From: Varroa destructor
Taxonomy: Eukaryota; Arthropoda; Arachnida; Mesostigmata; Varroidae
Direction of reading: 5' to 3'
Length of the DNA: 64,000 nucleotides
Assembly (NCBI RefSeq): GCF_002443255.2
Contig: NW_019211455.1
Coordinates: 17,583,126-17,647,125 of the forward strand
The notes beneath the pieces are model-generated. The model was given only the letters and a program-made list of their open reading frames with translations, made no database searches and was not told the origin of the DNA. Shown here piece after piece: positions 37,501 through 50,461 of the stretch (positions within the stretch are counted from its first letter, which is position 1; each line of letters begins with the position of its first letter). The translations under genes were made by a program, and so were the position numbers.

Positions 37501-39538
37501 GTTTTCACCTTAAAGCGCTATTTAATGACTCAGTTCATTTTCTTTACCCGTACCATATTGTGTTATTATTCCTCAACGTGGCAGTGGCAACAGCTGTGTG
37601 CTGGGCAATATAGTAAACGGCCTGCTATCGTTGAGAGCAAAGCCTGCGCGCACCCTACGGGTTTTTTTTCAATAGAGCATTGTCAACACGGTTCGGAGAT
37701 GATCGTTTCGTTCTATTTCGACTTTTGCTGCTGTTGCCTCGTTGTTTCTACTGTCACACCCCTGCTGTGACAGCCTTCATTTACGCCAACTGCACCTATG
37801 TAAGTAAGTGGACATTTTGAGTGCAATAACTCATGAACTTTATAGTTGTTCAACAGGGGTTTGCCTATGTTATTGTATAAATGAATAGAGTATACAAGCA
37901 AATATCTATCCACGAAACTAAATCTCTACAATGCCGGCACACAATTTAAAATAGAATAAAGGTTGCAATCGATAACCTGTTTAGCGCGCAGTCAGCAATG
38001 ACCGTCAATTAGGTTAGGTCACCATTGAATCGTTCAAGGCAAGTGAGGACCGAAAAAATCCGCTCAGAAGTAACAGTTCTATGTTTTCCTTAGATGGATT
38101 TTTGCCTAAAGAAGCGAAGGTGTGAGACTGACGCTGTTAGCTTGAAGGTATTAACGGCGCAGTTTGTGCTATCTCACGTTGCGACTGGGTTAGATGTCTG
38201 AAGAAAAACCCTTTTCTATAGACAGCGTCCGTGGAGAAGGAAGACCTTCGGAACGTTCTCATAGATCGACAAAAAACACACGTTCGCCTTGATGATAATG
38301 AAAAAATTAAAGGTCTCCTCTTTTTGTAAATACGTCCCCCTTACTTCGCGTATGTTCCCGTTTTTTCTTCGAACTCGAGAAAGAAACACTATATTACATG
38401 TTTATCATTGTTTACGTTTATTTTGATTGGTACTAACCTAGCTTAAAAGCCATTACGACCGTAGGGCCTTTCAATGGTTGGCATTGGTATACAGCACTGT
38501 GCCATGGGAGTGTAACGTATAATTATTTCATATCGGTACGCCACCATATACGGACTGTAAAATTACGGGACATTTAACTCCTCAGAGGAAAACCTTCGGT
38601 TGAACCAGTGGGTGACTATCTACGCACGTTACATTCAATTTTCAGATAGGGAAAAGTATGGCGCGGCTACTCACAGAGTCATACGAACGCACGTATAGCT
38701 AAGACTATTGTCCGAGTTTCGTGAAGAGTAAAAAACTGTTATGAAGCCGTAAAAAGAGTATGCATCATAGTCATTATGAATAAATGTTACGATCATTATC
38801 AAGATGTCTCTACTCGTTACCCAGACAAAGGATATGATGAGTAGAAATTCTCAGAACGGCAGTCGTCACAAGAACTCTTGCGTAATCCATTATTATTGAC
38901 TGTGTGTCTGCTTATCCATTACTTTCCATGCATTTGACGTAGCTTCATTTGGACACAGTAAAGGCCACCCTTTACCTTTAAATATACAAACAATAGAGCT
39001 TATAATAACCTACAGGACGTAACCTGATATTACTTTCACGTAGTTATTGCTTAATGAATTCAATGATTGTTTACAATTGATAACATACCGAGACACTTAT
39101 GCCCGTTATCTTATTCAGAATTATCGAAACATTAATGGAAGGGTAGGGTAAATGATATTCTATTGCAGTCGATGGACGTCCCTTGTGGGCATAGCCAATT
39201 TTAACACATGGAGTTTTGACACATCATAGAAATAAGGAAAACTAAAGAGTGAGTAACGACGCCTTTTTTTTTAGTTTATTATATTCGTTTCGTCTCTACA
39301 TATTTATAATGGATCACTAAATAGTTTGATCCTCTGGCAGCCACTAGAGGATCACCACTAGTACTATATATATATATATACTCAATTCGCATGCCGTACG
39401 TCGTACGGACGTCCAAAATACACAGAACAGGCCCAATTTACATGACCACAAACGCACTAGGAGTTGTCTATTATTAATCATTACTTGCTTTACTGCTTCT
39501 GCGATATCAGCTGTACATTTAACCCCTCGTGCTAGTAC
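34525..39538. other. Non-coding stretch
   Basis: About 5 kb with no recognised gene. Frames at 35442-35744, 36305-36637 and 37453-37770 lack paired splice signals and convincing composition. An AT array lies at 39365-39380. Confidence 0.5.
39365..39380. repeat. (TA)8 microsatellite
   Basis: Pure TA array. Confidence 0.95.
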
Positions 39539-39726
39539 CAGCTAATCTATTCGCAAGTATTTCCAATCTAATCGCAACAATGTCATCCAGGATCCGCTTC
39601 CAAGAGGAAATCTTCCGCACCTTTGCCCGTTCCTTCACGAACATCTTTCCATCAGCCATCAGGCCAATAAGCATGCTTGTCATCCTTCCGGATCGCGTTG
39701 CTATAATTCTTCGTGCTTCTATAATC
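39539..39726 (-). CDS. Candidate internal coding exon with biased codon use
   Basis: The minus-strand frame is open from an acceptor (gtgaacaacag, preceded by the GT tract of the neighbouring CA array) to a weak donor, GCTG|GTACTA. Inside, lysine is AAG every time, with frequent CGG, CTG and GTG, as in MADGKMFVKERAKVRKISSW. That is a coding-like bias against the AT-rich setting. The C-terminal half looks helical and amphipathic. It enters with one base and leaves with one base, which is phase-compatible with the 34461-34524 candidate. A 183-codon plus-strand frame overlaps but contains a His-Thr run from the CA repeat and poor composition, so the minus strand is preferred. Family not recognised. 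Confidence 0.32.
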
Positions 39727-42700
39727 CTGTTGTTCACTCACACACACACACACACGCACGAACGCACGGCCAGACACATGCGGCATCAAGCACACGAGAT
39801 GCAGTTGAGGAATCGCCGCCTCTACCATCGTCAACACGCATACCCATCACGCCGGTGGCCATATACAATAATGATAATTTTTGCTGCGTATGCGCGAAAT
39901 CTTTTTTGCTCGAAAATCAAACAAATCACCGAAGATACAATTACCATATACAATATACCATATACAATTACCATAAGTTCAATGCTATTGTTTTCGATTA
40001 TGTTACGGGTTTGTCCTTCTTGTATGCGTACGTGCAGGGAGGGGCGGCTGAACGGGATGTCCATATCCCAGGCTTTATGATGTTCTACAGTAATATAATT
40101 ATGTGGTATGATATCGTGTGTACGATGAACGTGACGTTCTAGTTATGGGCGCGCGAGTGCGCCAGGAATGATATGGTGATATGTGTGAATATTTCGTATC
40201 GCATCTTGTGGTCTTGTAACTCCACTAACAACCATTAGAGCGTTATCGCTATCGGAGAAGCAGTTTAGTTGCCGGTCGATTGTATTGCTGGTTTGAAAAT
40301 TTATGGCGACAGATATTGACAGCTAGTTAACGCTGTACGATATTCACGTACATCTACTGTCCTCTTATTCGTACGGTAATTGTGGGAGTGAAAAATGCAA
40401 TGAATTAATAAGTACGCAAACAAAAATAGAAACGGGGCAAGCTTTTATCTATTGTCTTTACAAAGAGTTGACGCTTCCCAGCAGCAGTGTTTCTATTGAA
40501 TTTGACTATAGCGCGGTACGAATCATTTTCGAAATTTAGCCTACGTCCTATACACAGCGACCTCTCGCGGAGAATGCAATATCTAGCATTACTGAACCTA
40601 TTTAGCAACAAAACGATTTACTAAAAGAGTGACGACTGATGCTAAATACGGACTCGATTTCGGTCATTTAAGGAAAAATCAGCATATCATTAACCTTACT
40701 TTATCGCAAAGCAGTCCGTATGCTTGCTTTCAGTGCTACCACTTTTTTTTGCCGAAGAACAGACGACCGCGAGCTTATTTGTTGCTATTGCTCGTCTTGT
40801 TGGAATTCTCTCTAGTGGTCGATGTCATCGTTAGCAACATCGATTGGCTCTGTCCGCACCGCCAAATCGGTGTTCTTTCCCGCTAAACAGACGAACGGGT
40901 CGTACGAGGAAGAAATCTAGTAAACATTAAACATGCAGCTGGATGCAAGCATCGCTAAAATTAGCCGCTTCGTGCAGTGTCCATTTTGGCGTGCGTCAGC
41001 TGACAGATCCCGGGTGGCGTCGGTGACGACACGACTAGTAACAGTTTCTTTGCTGACACCTCTTTTACACAGGTAAGCTTTTGGGAAGCAATGATTTGGT
41101 ATGCCATCGTTGGATGAAACGGCGAGACAGGCTGAACCGGTCGGTCGTTGAGAACTAAGCCCACCAGGACAGAGCTTCAAAGGAAAGTTCCTATGACATC
41201 GATGAATGTCGATTGTGTAGGGTAGTTGCCACGTCAGCGTCCTTTTCGCCAGATAGCGTTAAGGGGATGTTTTATGCTAATATTGACAACAACAGATGCT
41301 ACACGTGTTCCTGTACGACCGCATTGATACAGTGGAGGTTAAACTAAACAACATATTATTTTTCCATCAAGAGAAAATATTGTTGAATTCCTGTAAAATT
41401 AAAGTACGATACTGACACCGAGTTATTAGTCATTACAACTATAAGTAGAATCACTTGCCACCATTTTATGCAGGGGACTATGGGTATGACCTAAAAATGT
41501 TGCTAAATCAAACCACTCAAAGGAACCATGTAGTTTCACTTGGAAATTTAAAAGTAGCAAAGAAATTTCATAAATAATTACTACTGACATTAGCTAAATT
41601 TAAGTACACCAAAAAAAAAACTACCTGCCTTTAACCGTCTCATATGCATATATATATATATATAAATTCAACCTCGAGCAATTATAGTGGACCACGAAAA
41701 CGGCTTGTCAATGGACCCCTAGAATATCGAGCCGAAAAATGTTAAACGGCTTGAAAATGTTTAATTTGACTGCAATTTCAGCTTATATGTATGTAAACTA
41801 TTATTGTTAGTTTTCTAGTAATGCACAATTTGTTCATTCTATAGGATTAAACGTTCCCGCCTCCTCATCAGCGAAGCGGATCCCCTAGTTGGCACTGGTA
41901 CGAACGATTAGCTTTCTAACAGCATTGGTAGCAAAATCATTAGGACTGAATATTTTATATTAATTAAGCTGTGCGTCCTAATTGGTTATCTCACTCCCAG
42001 GGCTTCAAACATCCACCCGGCTGACATCTTTCTGACTTTCTGGCTGAGGAAATTTCTAGTCTAAAACGAGGGTGTACGAGCTTTTAGTAACTAGAGGCTT
42101 CTGATACGCAGAGTAGCAGTAACACAATTTCTTCCATGTTACGATCTGTGTGTGTTACGAAATGTTCTCTAAGCATCCACGTATATCTGCTATGGTTTTT
42201 TGGGATGAGTCACCGCGGGCAATCTTTGCCGATTCACGTATCCAGTATTACGTAGGTGAGCGTTCATAGACGTACGCGAACTACTGCTGCGTTCTAATAT
42301 AGGGTCCCCATCGAACAACTTCATGATCGTTTCTGTGCTCCACTATCAATGCACTGGTATCGATTCTGTGAGCAGATTGTTACATGAAGGTCGTTATGGA
42401 GTTGAACCTAAAACTATGTGACGACACTGAGGACAACAACTGGACAGATAGGACTCCGAGATTTGTTTTTCGTTATGCCACGCAATTAAATCTGCTTAAA
42501 TTAAATAAAGCTTCGTCATTGACAAATTGTAAACTGTCGCCACGTTATTCAGTAGCTGTAGAAACTATAGGACATGAAGCGGGTGAATAGGCGTTCGGTC
42601 AGACAGATGACAAACAAGTAAACCATGAGCTAGGGGCAAACGGGACATCACACGTGATCCAGTTATCGCAACGTTTCATATCTAGGAATCGCTAATTTTT

Positions 42701-43028
42701 GTTTTACTGTGAATAATTTCATCGCAACGGCAACACCGTGCAATGATCCGCAGTAAACTAATTCACTTTTTACAGAAACGTTATAGTTCGGGGTTAGATT
42801 TTGTGGTCATTCTAGTTCGAAGTTCTTCATCGAACGAAAATTACCAACGGCGATTAAATAAGCGGTTACGGTTAACGAGTATCTATTGCGATCTCGTAAT
42901 GTACTTAGGTTGTTTTTATTTGAGCACAGTCACTAGTGCGGTATGTACTACGACCAATTCGAATATTAGCTCAATGAATCAACGTAGTATCGTTCCATTA
43001 GACGCGTCTATCTGCGTTAGTCTGTCCG
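39727..43028. other. Non-coding stretch
   Basis: No supported gene. A small tandem repeat of ACCATATACAAT lies near 39949-39980 and an (AT)8 run at 41648-41664. The plus-strand 101-codon frame at 42743-43048 starts at an ATG, but the competing minus-strand candidate at 43029-43369 looks better. Confidence 0.45.
39735..39755. repeat. (CA)n microsatellite
   Basis: CA dinucleotide array of about ten units with one break (CTCA), ending at ACACG. Read as GT on the minus strand, next to the acceptor of the 39539-39726 candidate. Confidence 0.93.
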
Positions 43029-43369
43029 CTAATGACTATTGCCTCTGAGAGTAAGATCGCTCGACACCGACGGCCGACGAATCAGCGGGATCAGGATTAC
43101 GAGCCAACAAGCAGCGATAACAAGAACAAAAGCTCCCAAGTTAGATAACTCCAGCAACTGGGGGCATCGCTTTACCAGCCCCGAAAGCGGAGGGCGCGTT
43201 AGGACTATAGTCGAATGGATGCTCAAAGCATACATAATTACAACCACTGAAACAACTCTATAACAATTTCGTATAACGTGTCGTGTCGCTGCCGGTGCTA
43301 TTGTATCGTCGGACCCGCTTTCGCCGGCATCGAGGTCCGAGTCGTATAGCATCGTCGGTCGTCGCGTCA
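43029..43369 (-). CDS. Candidate exon with two possible membrane segments
   Basis: The acceptor gaagttattttag opens two bases plus 112 codons to a TAG. The product begins with an acidic segment, MLYDSDLDAGESGSDDTIA (first Met at codon 7 of the frame). It then has two hydrophobic stretches, near residues 34-48 (YRVVSVVVIMYAL) and 77-94 (LGAFVLVIAACWLVILIPLI), separated by a polar loop. Codon use is mixed with good GC at third positions in the acidic part. A possible donor (CTG|GTAAAG) lies between the two hydrophobic segments. Family not recognised; it could be a membrane protein exon or chance. Confidence 0.25.
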
Positions 43370-44589
43370 CTAAAATAACTTCAGCTTAATTCAACACAAC
43401 GATGCTGTCGCCACAGCTTTAGCGGTCAGCTGGGCCAACGTTAGCAATCAGGAAGCCAGTCAACAGTGGATTTAAGTGTCCGATGGCTTCTCCTCGGTAA
43501 GATCATTGTATGGTCGGATCATCGGATCATTCACCCACCACCGGTCGGTCAGATCTCAAATGTGAAGTGAAATGGCCATCCGGAAGATGCGCATCGCTGC
43601 TACACTAATAACGGCTACGACGAGCCTACCTAATACCGCTTGGCCGTATGGGCAGCGTTCATAATGATGCAATGACTACCATACTATTATTACCCCAATG
43701 AGTGAATGAAGACAACACTATACTGATCTTAATAATTATGATTATTGTGATGCAGTGGGGATGCTGCAGAGAACGATGCGAGAGAAAGGCGCGCGGCTGT
43801 CCCAACGCCCGTATACAGACGTGAGAGAGAGACAGACACCATCTAATAGAACGGTGTACTCTCGAATAATGCATGCGATCAATTCACTTTTACTTCAGGC
43901 TATGAGGACTGCTAAGGACAATCGAGCTGCAAAGCTGCCGGGGGGACGAGCGGCAACCGACAGGGGAATACTACACAATATACAATTATAGGTACAATAA
44001 TTAGATTATATAATAATGGTGGTCAGAAATGATGAGACAGACATACCAACTGGTCGGGGGGTTATTTGTGCCTAGGCATTCTGTTGTGCCTGTTATAGCA
44101 AATGCTAACACTGTGGTAGCAGATGTGGCAACTTACTTATCATTTGATTGCCCTGTCATCGATTCCGTCCTCTTGTTCGACCGTAAATAGTTGAAGAGTA
44201 GGAAAATACCATGTGACATTAATTTAACGATGGTAGACTTTGAAAAAGTTCATACTAAGCGAATTTATCGTGACGAGATTTTGTTTGTTGCGGAACGCAG
44301 CTGGGGACGCCCGCAGCATGGCAGAACCGTACCAACAAAGCAGAACGGTAATAAATATGACAGCCGCGATAAAATAAGGCGATACACAGACAACTCGCCA
44401 GTAGCGTTATAATAAGTTGTGTTAAGGTCTTTCAATTATAAATAGTGTATTTGTCTTATCGCAGTAATTCGTTGCGTATGCAAGTGACCTCTCCTGAGAA
44501 TCTCTCAGTCTGATAAGATGGTTTATCGGCTGGCGGACACAGGCAGTTCCATCTGCCCTTATCAACCAGAAAACCGAAACTTCATTATA

Positions 44590-44610
44590 ATATATATATA
44601 TATATATATA
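44590..44610. repeat. (AT)10 microsatellite
   Basis: Pure AT array. Confidence 0.96.
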
Positions 44611-47600
44611 GTTACTGCGTTCTCATAATGCGGTGCGCCTCTATGATAAGTCCGTAGACATCTAGTGAGCATATGTGCAAATTGAATGAAAAAAAAAATA
44701 ATCTTGAGCCCTCGAAAGAAGGGATACAGCGATAACAATAGTCCAATATGTAAATTTATAGCTAAACAGGTAATTCTGTTACTCTAGTAAACTAGATTTT
44801 TAAAGAATAGCTTTCACTTGATTTTTCGCCAGGTCCTGTTATGTTCAGGCACACTTTGTGGCTAACGTAAAACAGGCCAATTCCATCGACACCATCAATC
44901 TGGTGTCGGCAGCCACGTTCCGTGCCGTATCGCAAATATTTAACACCAGCAGAACAGAGCTATGGCCTGTGCAGAGCAAATACATTGCAGGAGCTATGAG
45001 GAAGAAGCCCTGTCCCCAATTCCATAGCGCCTATTATTATAGATATAATCAGTAAACATTACCTATTTATTATAACGTTAACATATACAGCGTCCGCTTT
45101 CACACGAGAATCACCATGGTGTAATAATAACACCAATAGCCGCCTATAATAATGCATTCTTTCTATGCTGATAATACCCTATAAAAATCGTTTGCTAAGT
45201 TTCTTTACAACTCAAAATAGCAGCATATATATAATTAACCTTAAGCCAGATTAGTTTCCGTAGGAAGTATTTCACAGTTCGTCTCGTTCGTCGGCAGCAA
45301 AAACTGTCTTCTATATGAGTTACTATATATTCATAAAGATAAACCGACATTGGCTTATGGCCTCGATACGAAGGCGCAACGAGCGTCGTGGTTGGGCAGA
45401 AAACGACGTATAGTCACATTCTACGAACATTCATCGAGATGAGACGATTTTTTCCTATGGGGGCGTTATCTTAACAGAGTTTAGGCTGACATACATGCTA
45501 CCCCCACTTCGATTTGAACGGCTCAGCGTTTGTACGAGCTGAAGCGACGTATCGAACAGACGTTATTCAAGGAGCAATGAGCTGCAGATTGTTTGTCGTG
45601 AAAATAGTGTTCTGTCGGTAATTAAGAGAATAAAGAAGCTCTACTTTTCGATTCTTTTCCTTAGTTCTATTAATGTGTAATATTTTTGTTGTTGTTAGTG
45701 TTATTATCGTGCAGTAAATTGATAAAGCAACATTACCGAACTAATCTTGTTTTATTAATCTTGATCATTGTCGTGTTCGTTTCTGCCCACAGCTCTATGC
45801 TAGTCGTGATGTATTTAAACCGCGTTTGTTTCCTGTACGGATATAGGGCCGATACATGTGTTCATCGTTTCGACAGTTTTGCTTAATAATTCGTTAAAAA
45901 GCAGATGGTACCATTATTACTAGTAGTTACCCTCGAGTTTTCTGTGTTCAAAGGAACGTATCCATTTTAAATGCTGTCAGATATATTTCAAACGAGCGCA
46001 AAGTGTTTCAGTCACAGTCACTTTCAGTTGTCAATCTTTTCTACTCGCTGGCCCAGTTTTCCACTGACTATAAATAAGCCATTCGTTTATGGCAACGATA
46101 TAATTGTTAAACGCAGCAGGAGTTTGGCAGCCGAAAGATGATCGAACGAGCATTAGGTTTTTGTTCCAGTTTCTTGCTCAGAAAGTTGACCATCCGGAAC
46201 CCATCCGAACGTCGTCTTACAAATAGGTATATCATAACATCGAGAGTTCTCATCGTGTCTCAGCATAGACAATTAGCACGATTGTGGGACCAAATTGAAG
46301 ATAGCGCGTTGAGACGCTGTCAGTGGTCTTCACGGAAACTCTGCCCAAGCGCTATATTTCGTAGCTACATAAGCCACGTCACCCGCCTACACTTCCCCTA
46401 ATCAACACGATATTTGTTTATTCATGTAAACTACTAAACGTTAAGGTTCACGAGTTTATCCGACTCAAAGTGACCCCTTAGGCGTCGCGGATTGGGCCGA
46501 TCTTCTATAAGCCGCCAGGGTTTCCTCCTACGGTCTGGCCGGAAAAGTTAGCCGATTGGGCATATTGTTTAGCCCCCTAAAGACAAAGTCTGTTGTTCCC
46601 CACAGAGAGTAATGGTTGTAAACAAAGGCCAGCACTCTTTCTTATTTTTCATGTTTATAAATATTCGGGTTACAATTTAGAAATATTCAAGCGGCGACCA
46701 GCACCGCCTATGCGGATATGTTATCAAGCGTGTAAATGTGCATCACAAGAAACGCGTGCTCTAAAGCTCTATACAGTAATAAGTTTAACGGTGGATTTGG
46801 GGGGTAACTTTCAATTTTTCGTTCCTTTGCGACATGGTAGCTAGAGTGATGACTTTTTCCCACAGCTGGTGAGGAAAAACAAGATCGCTTCATTGTTTCC
46901 AAGTGAGCGAATACCTTTGGGGACGGGCAGTTCCTTTGTCCCATGGGCCAGTGTAATTAGTTTAATTCGTCGAATAATTGATAAAATCTGGACCAGCTCG
47001 ACATATTCCTTGACTGAGTGCTTTTTGCACGGTTAAAATTCACCTTAATCGAACATATAAAAGAGAGTATCGAAATTGGGACAATATAACAATCGCAGAC
47101 AGGGAATAACCGTAAACAAGGCTTAGTACACGGTCGGAGGTCGACTTTGCAGGTACAAACTCGGTCGATCTCTATCGGGAAAGACGAGGGAATGGCAATG
47201 GGGTAATCATAGAAATCCACAATCGAATTATCAAATTTGTTTATGTTCAAACCGTTTGATAAAAGAACTACAAAACGGTCGCGAGTTAAGTGGGTTAGGG
47301 CAATTGCAACGGGACAAATGTAGGTGTAAACTATAGTTTATGTTAGGTTGAGCGTAAAATAATGACATTAGTTAACGGCGAAGCAGATACAGCGTTAAGT
47401 TAGTGAGTCCTTCAAGTTTTTAGGCAGGCATACTGCCACAGAACTTTGTCGCACATCCAGTCCGGAATAGTTGATTTAGCGGAATCTATCATTACTTGTT
47501 TTGCAATACTATTGCCACGCATCAAGAAACCAAATGTTTATCAATGATTTATCAGGTCTATCTACCCGCTCTGTTCGACCCGGGATTTTTCAGCCTTGAT

Positions 47601-48493
47601 GTTCTCTAGGTAACAGCTGAAATCTAGCAATGTACAAAGTTCCGCATCATTATAAAAATGAACATAAATGAACGAAATAAAAGTAATGAAATAATGATAT
47701 TTATCTTTTTTATGTTTGAGCTAGCCTGTTTATATTAGACAAACAACTGTTGTAGATACAAACAGACCTCGTCCGCTTTACGATATATCAACTATAAACT
47801 ATAAAAAGATGATTTTGCAGTACTTTCGCATCGATGTTTGATATGACATCGACTCCAGTTGATGGGACGTAGCCAAAAGTAACAGACTGACAGATGCAGT
47901 CAATGCTCAAGAAGACATAATAGATGTTCTCCAATTGGTTGCTTGTCATTCTTTTCTCTATGTAAAACATATCAAACGCGTTATTACTTCTTCGGCATTC
48001 AGTTATGGCAGCAGCAGAGGCCAACATTAGAATAATCTTCTCCGATGTCTTCCATTCCGCTTTGGCTGATCATCACATTGTCTGCAAACGACCAAACCTA
48101 ATCCAATCACTCTCTAGGCGTAGTCAGTATCATTTGCGCGTACTAACATTTTGTTGAAATTGTGGACTCATTTCGGTTAATCATAGAACTATTTTAGGAG
48201 AATCGCGTAAGAGAAATTCGAGTTCGTCAGTAAATTGAGCTGCAGCCACGCAGGCCCCTGGCCTGCTTTCAGGTGTGCAACGTCCGATTAGGCTGACTGA
48301 GCATGAAACTTAGTGTTTAGATTGTAATAATAATATATAGCGAACTTACAATAGCAGAAATCAATTAGTGTCAAAGGTACAACCAGCTACTTAGAACATC
48401 ACCGTTGGCCTGCAGTGATTGCTGTTCCAGCTTCATCGTCCACAGATCTATTGCCTAAGTATTATTGTTCTTTTATAGCAAAGCCGTTATTGT

Positions 48494-48499
<6 letters not shown>

Positions 48500-48553
<54 letters not shown>
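48500..48553. repeat. (TA)27 microsatellite, longest in the window
   Basis: Fifty-four bases of uninterrupted TA/AT repeat. Likely length-polymorphic and prone to cruciform extrusion. Confidence 0.98.
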
Positions 48554-48555
<2 letters not shown>

Positions 48556-50440
48556 GGCAAAAGAAGCGCCGTTTAACCGTTAATTATAATGTGATTGCAG
48601 GTATTAGCAATATCTACAATCGACAACACACGTAACATTTTTAACATCGTTTGTTACGGTCACAGGCCAAATACGAAACGGTCATTAAAAGAGGACGATA
48701 GAAATAGAGAGGGTTCAATACCGCTAAACGCGGAACCACTATTTGTATCAACAAAGTTAGAATAAAATGCGATATCTTCTTGTTGTCGTCATCAGAATCA
48801 TTACAGATCGACGAACCCAGTGACGTTGAGTGGGAGGCCATCGCCTTGGCAATCAAAGGTGATCCATGCTAATGCTCCGTCCAAACTTTTTGTTTTTTTG
48901 CTGCTCTTATTAAAGCAAACATTTAGCCCACCATCATTACGTCCGTCACCGCGACGCCTCAGCGTCGCTATGTGGAAACGATGCGTGCCCGGGGACTGAA
49001 CATTGGTAAAGTGAATGTGGTCAACGGTATAATCGCACCTGGCCTATGTATATCGCCATTTTTGTTTGTTCGGCTTACTTCCTATCGCTATTATTATTAC
49101 TACTATGTAGCAAGTTAAAAAGTTATCTATTACGTAGAAAAAAATATGGAGATAATGATCAAGGGAAGCAAGATCTGAAATTGAAAAATTCCCAGATATC
49201 TTTGTAACGGTAAGATAATAACGTTGGCACTGCTAGAAAAGCGTTAGTGGAACCAGAGAGCCGAACTTATAGTCGTCATTGTAGGGGAGGGGTAGCGTAG
49301 AAATCATACGCTTAGGACAAGCCCAGGATTAGCACCGCAAATAGATCGAAGCTTAAAAGGTCCTGCACTAATACCAGGACAGCGATGGATTCTGTGTTTC
49401 ACAGACAATTTAGAATTATTTTTTTCGTATTATATTCATCGAACACGCTCTTCAATTTTCGTCGAATCCAATAGTCATCGAAAACTATATTAACGCCGTC
49501 TTCCTTTCTCTACAGAAGTCACATATGGATAAAATAATAATAATGGATAAAGATCTGTAAAGATCTGTAAGGATGACAAATATATTGGTGTGAAGGTTAC
49601 TAAAATGGAGATAATCAAAATATTGGAATTTTTTTAAGCTCGAACCAGTAATGGACTAGAGACCACTCAATGCTTCCGAAAATTCTGTTGGAGTTTAACA
49701 ACAGAAAATTGTTAAGTGATTTCCATTTCACGTAGCGAAAAATCACTTAACTGTATATCTGGTAAATGTTTGCACTAGTTACCGCGTTAATTTGAGGGTA
49801 GCAGTTACTAACTAATAGGCTAAATCGTTTTTGCTGCAAAAAAGTCTTCTCCTTATGCTCGGACTCATATATATAGATATATATATAGACGTCTGTTGTT
49901 GATGCTAAATGTGCGCAGACGCATCCCTTCCGTGAACGACTATTGCCAGAACAATATCGCATAAGCATCTGCAGCTGGACGCAGTGTGTTTGTTAGACGT
50001 TTCTTCAAAAAACAGAAATATGTGATGCTTACATTGCGTCGGCGCGCTCCAATGCCAACGCCACTTCAGACTCTTCTTCCATAATTTTTGTATTTATCTT
50101 CGCATCTGCAAGTAAACAACGGAAGTTGATAACGCACTTTCACGTAATCGGTTATACCATATCGAATCCAAATACACGCTTTTCCGTTGCAGCTGCAGGT
50201 GGGAGTCGAACAAAAACACGATAACGGCAGATAGAAGAAAAACTACCACTCCTTTGGAACGATCCTTGAAGAAAGGATATATTGAAGTACAGATTAATGC
50301 AAGTGGCAACTAGTAAATGAGTGGCGAGGAGAATTTGATGTGAACACACAACGTAACGGAATAACCCATTATAGTGGAAGCACGCATTCTAGTTACGGAA
50401 ATAAAAGGAGATAGGTAATTGCGTAGTTCTTTAGCTACGG

Positions 50441-50461
50441 TTGTTGTTGTTGTTGTTGTTG
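50441..50461. repeat. (TTG)7 trinucleotide array
   Basis: Seven perfect TTG units in AT-rich DNA. Confidence 0.95.

Noticed and set aside
39529..40080. 183-codon plus-strand frame
   Set aside because: Contains a His-Thr run made by the CA array and AT-driven Ile/Tyr-rich segments; the minus strand has the coding-like codon bias.
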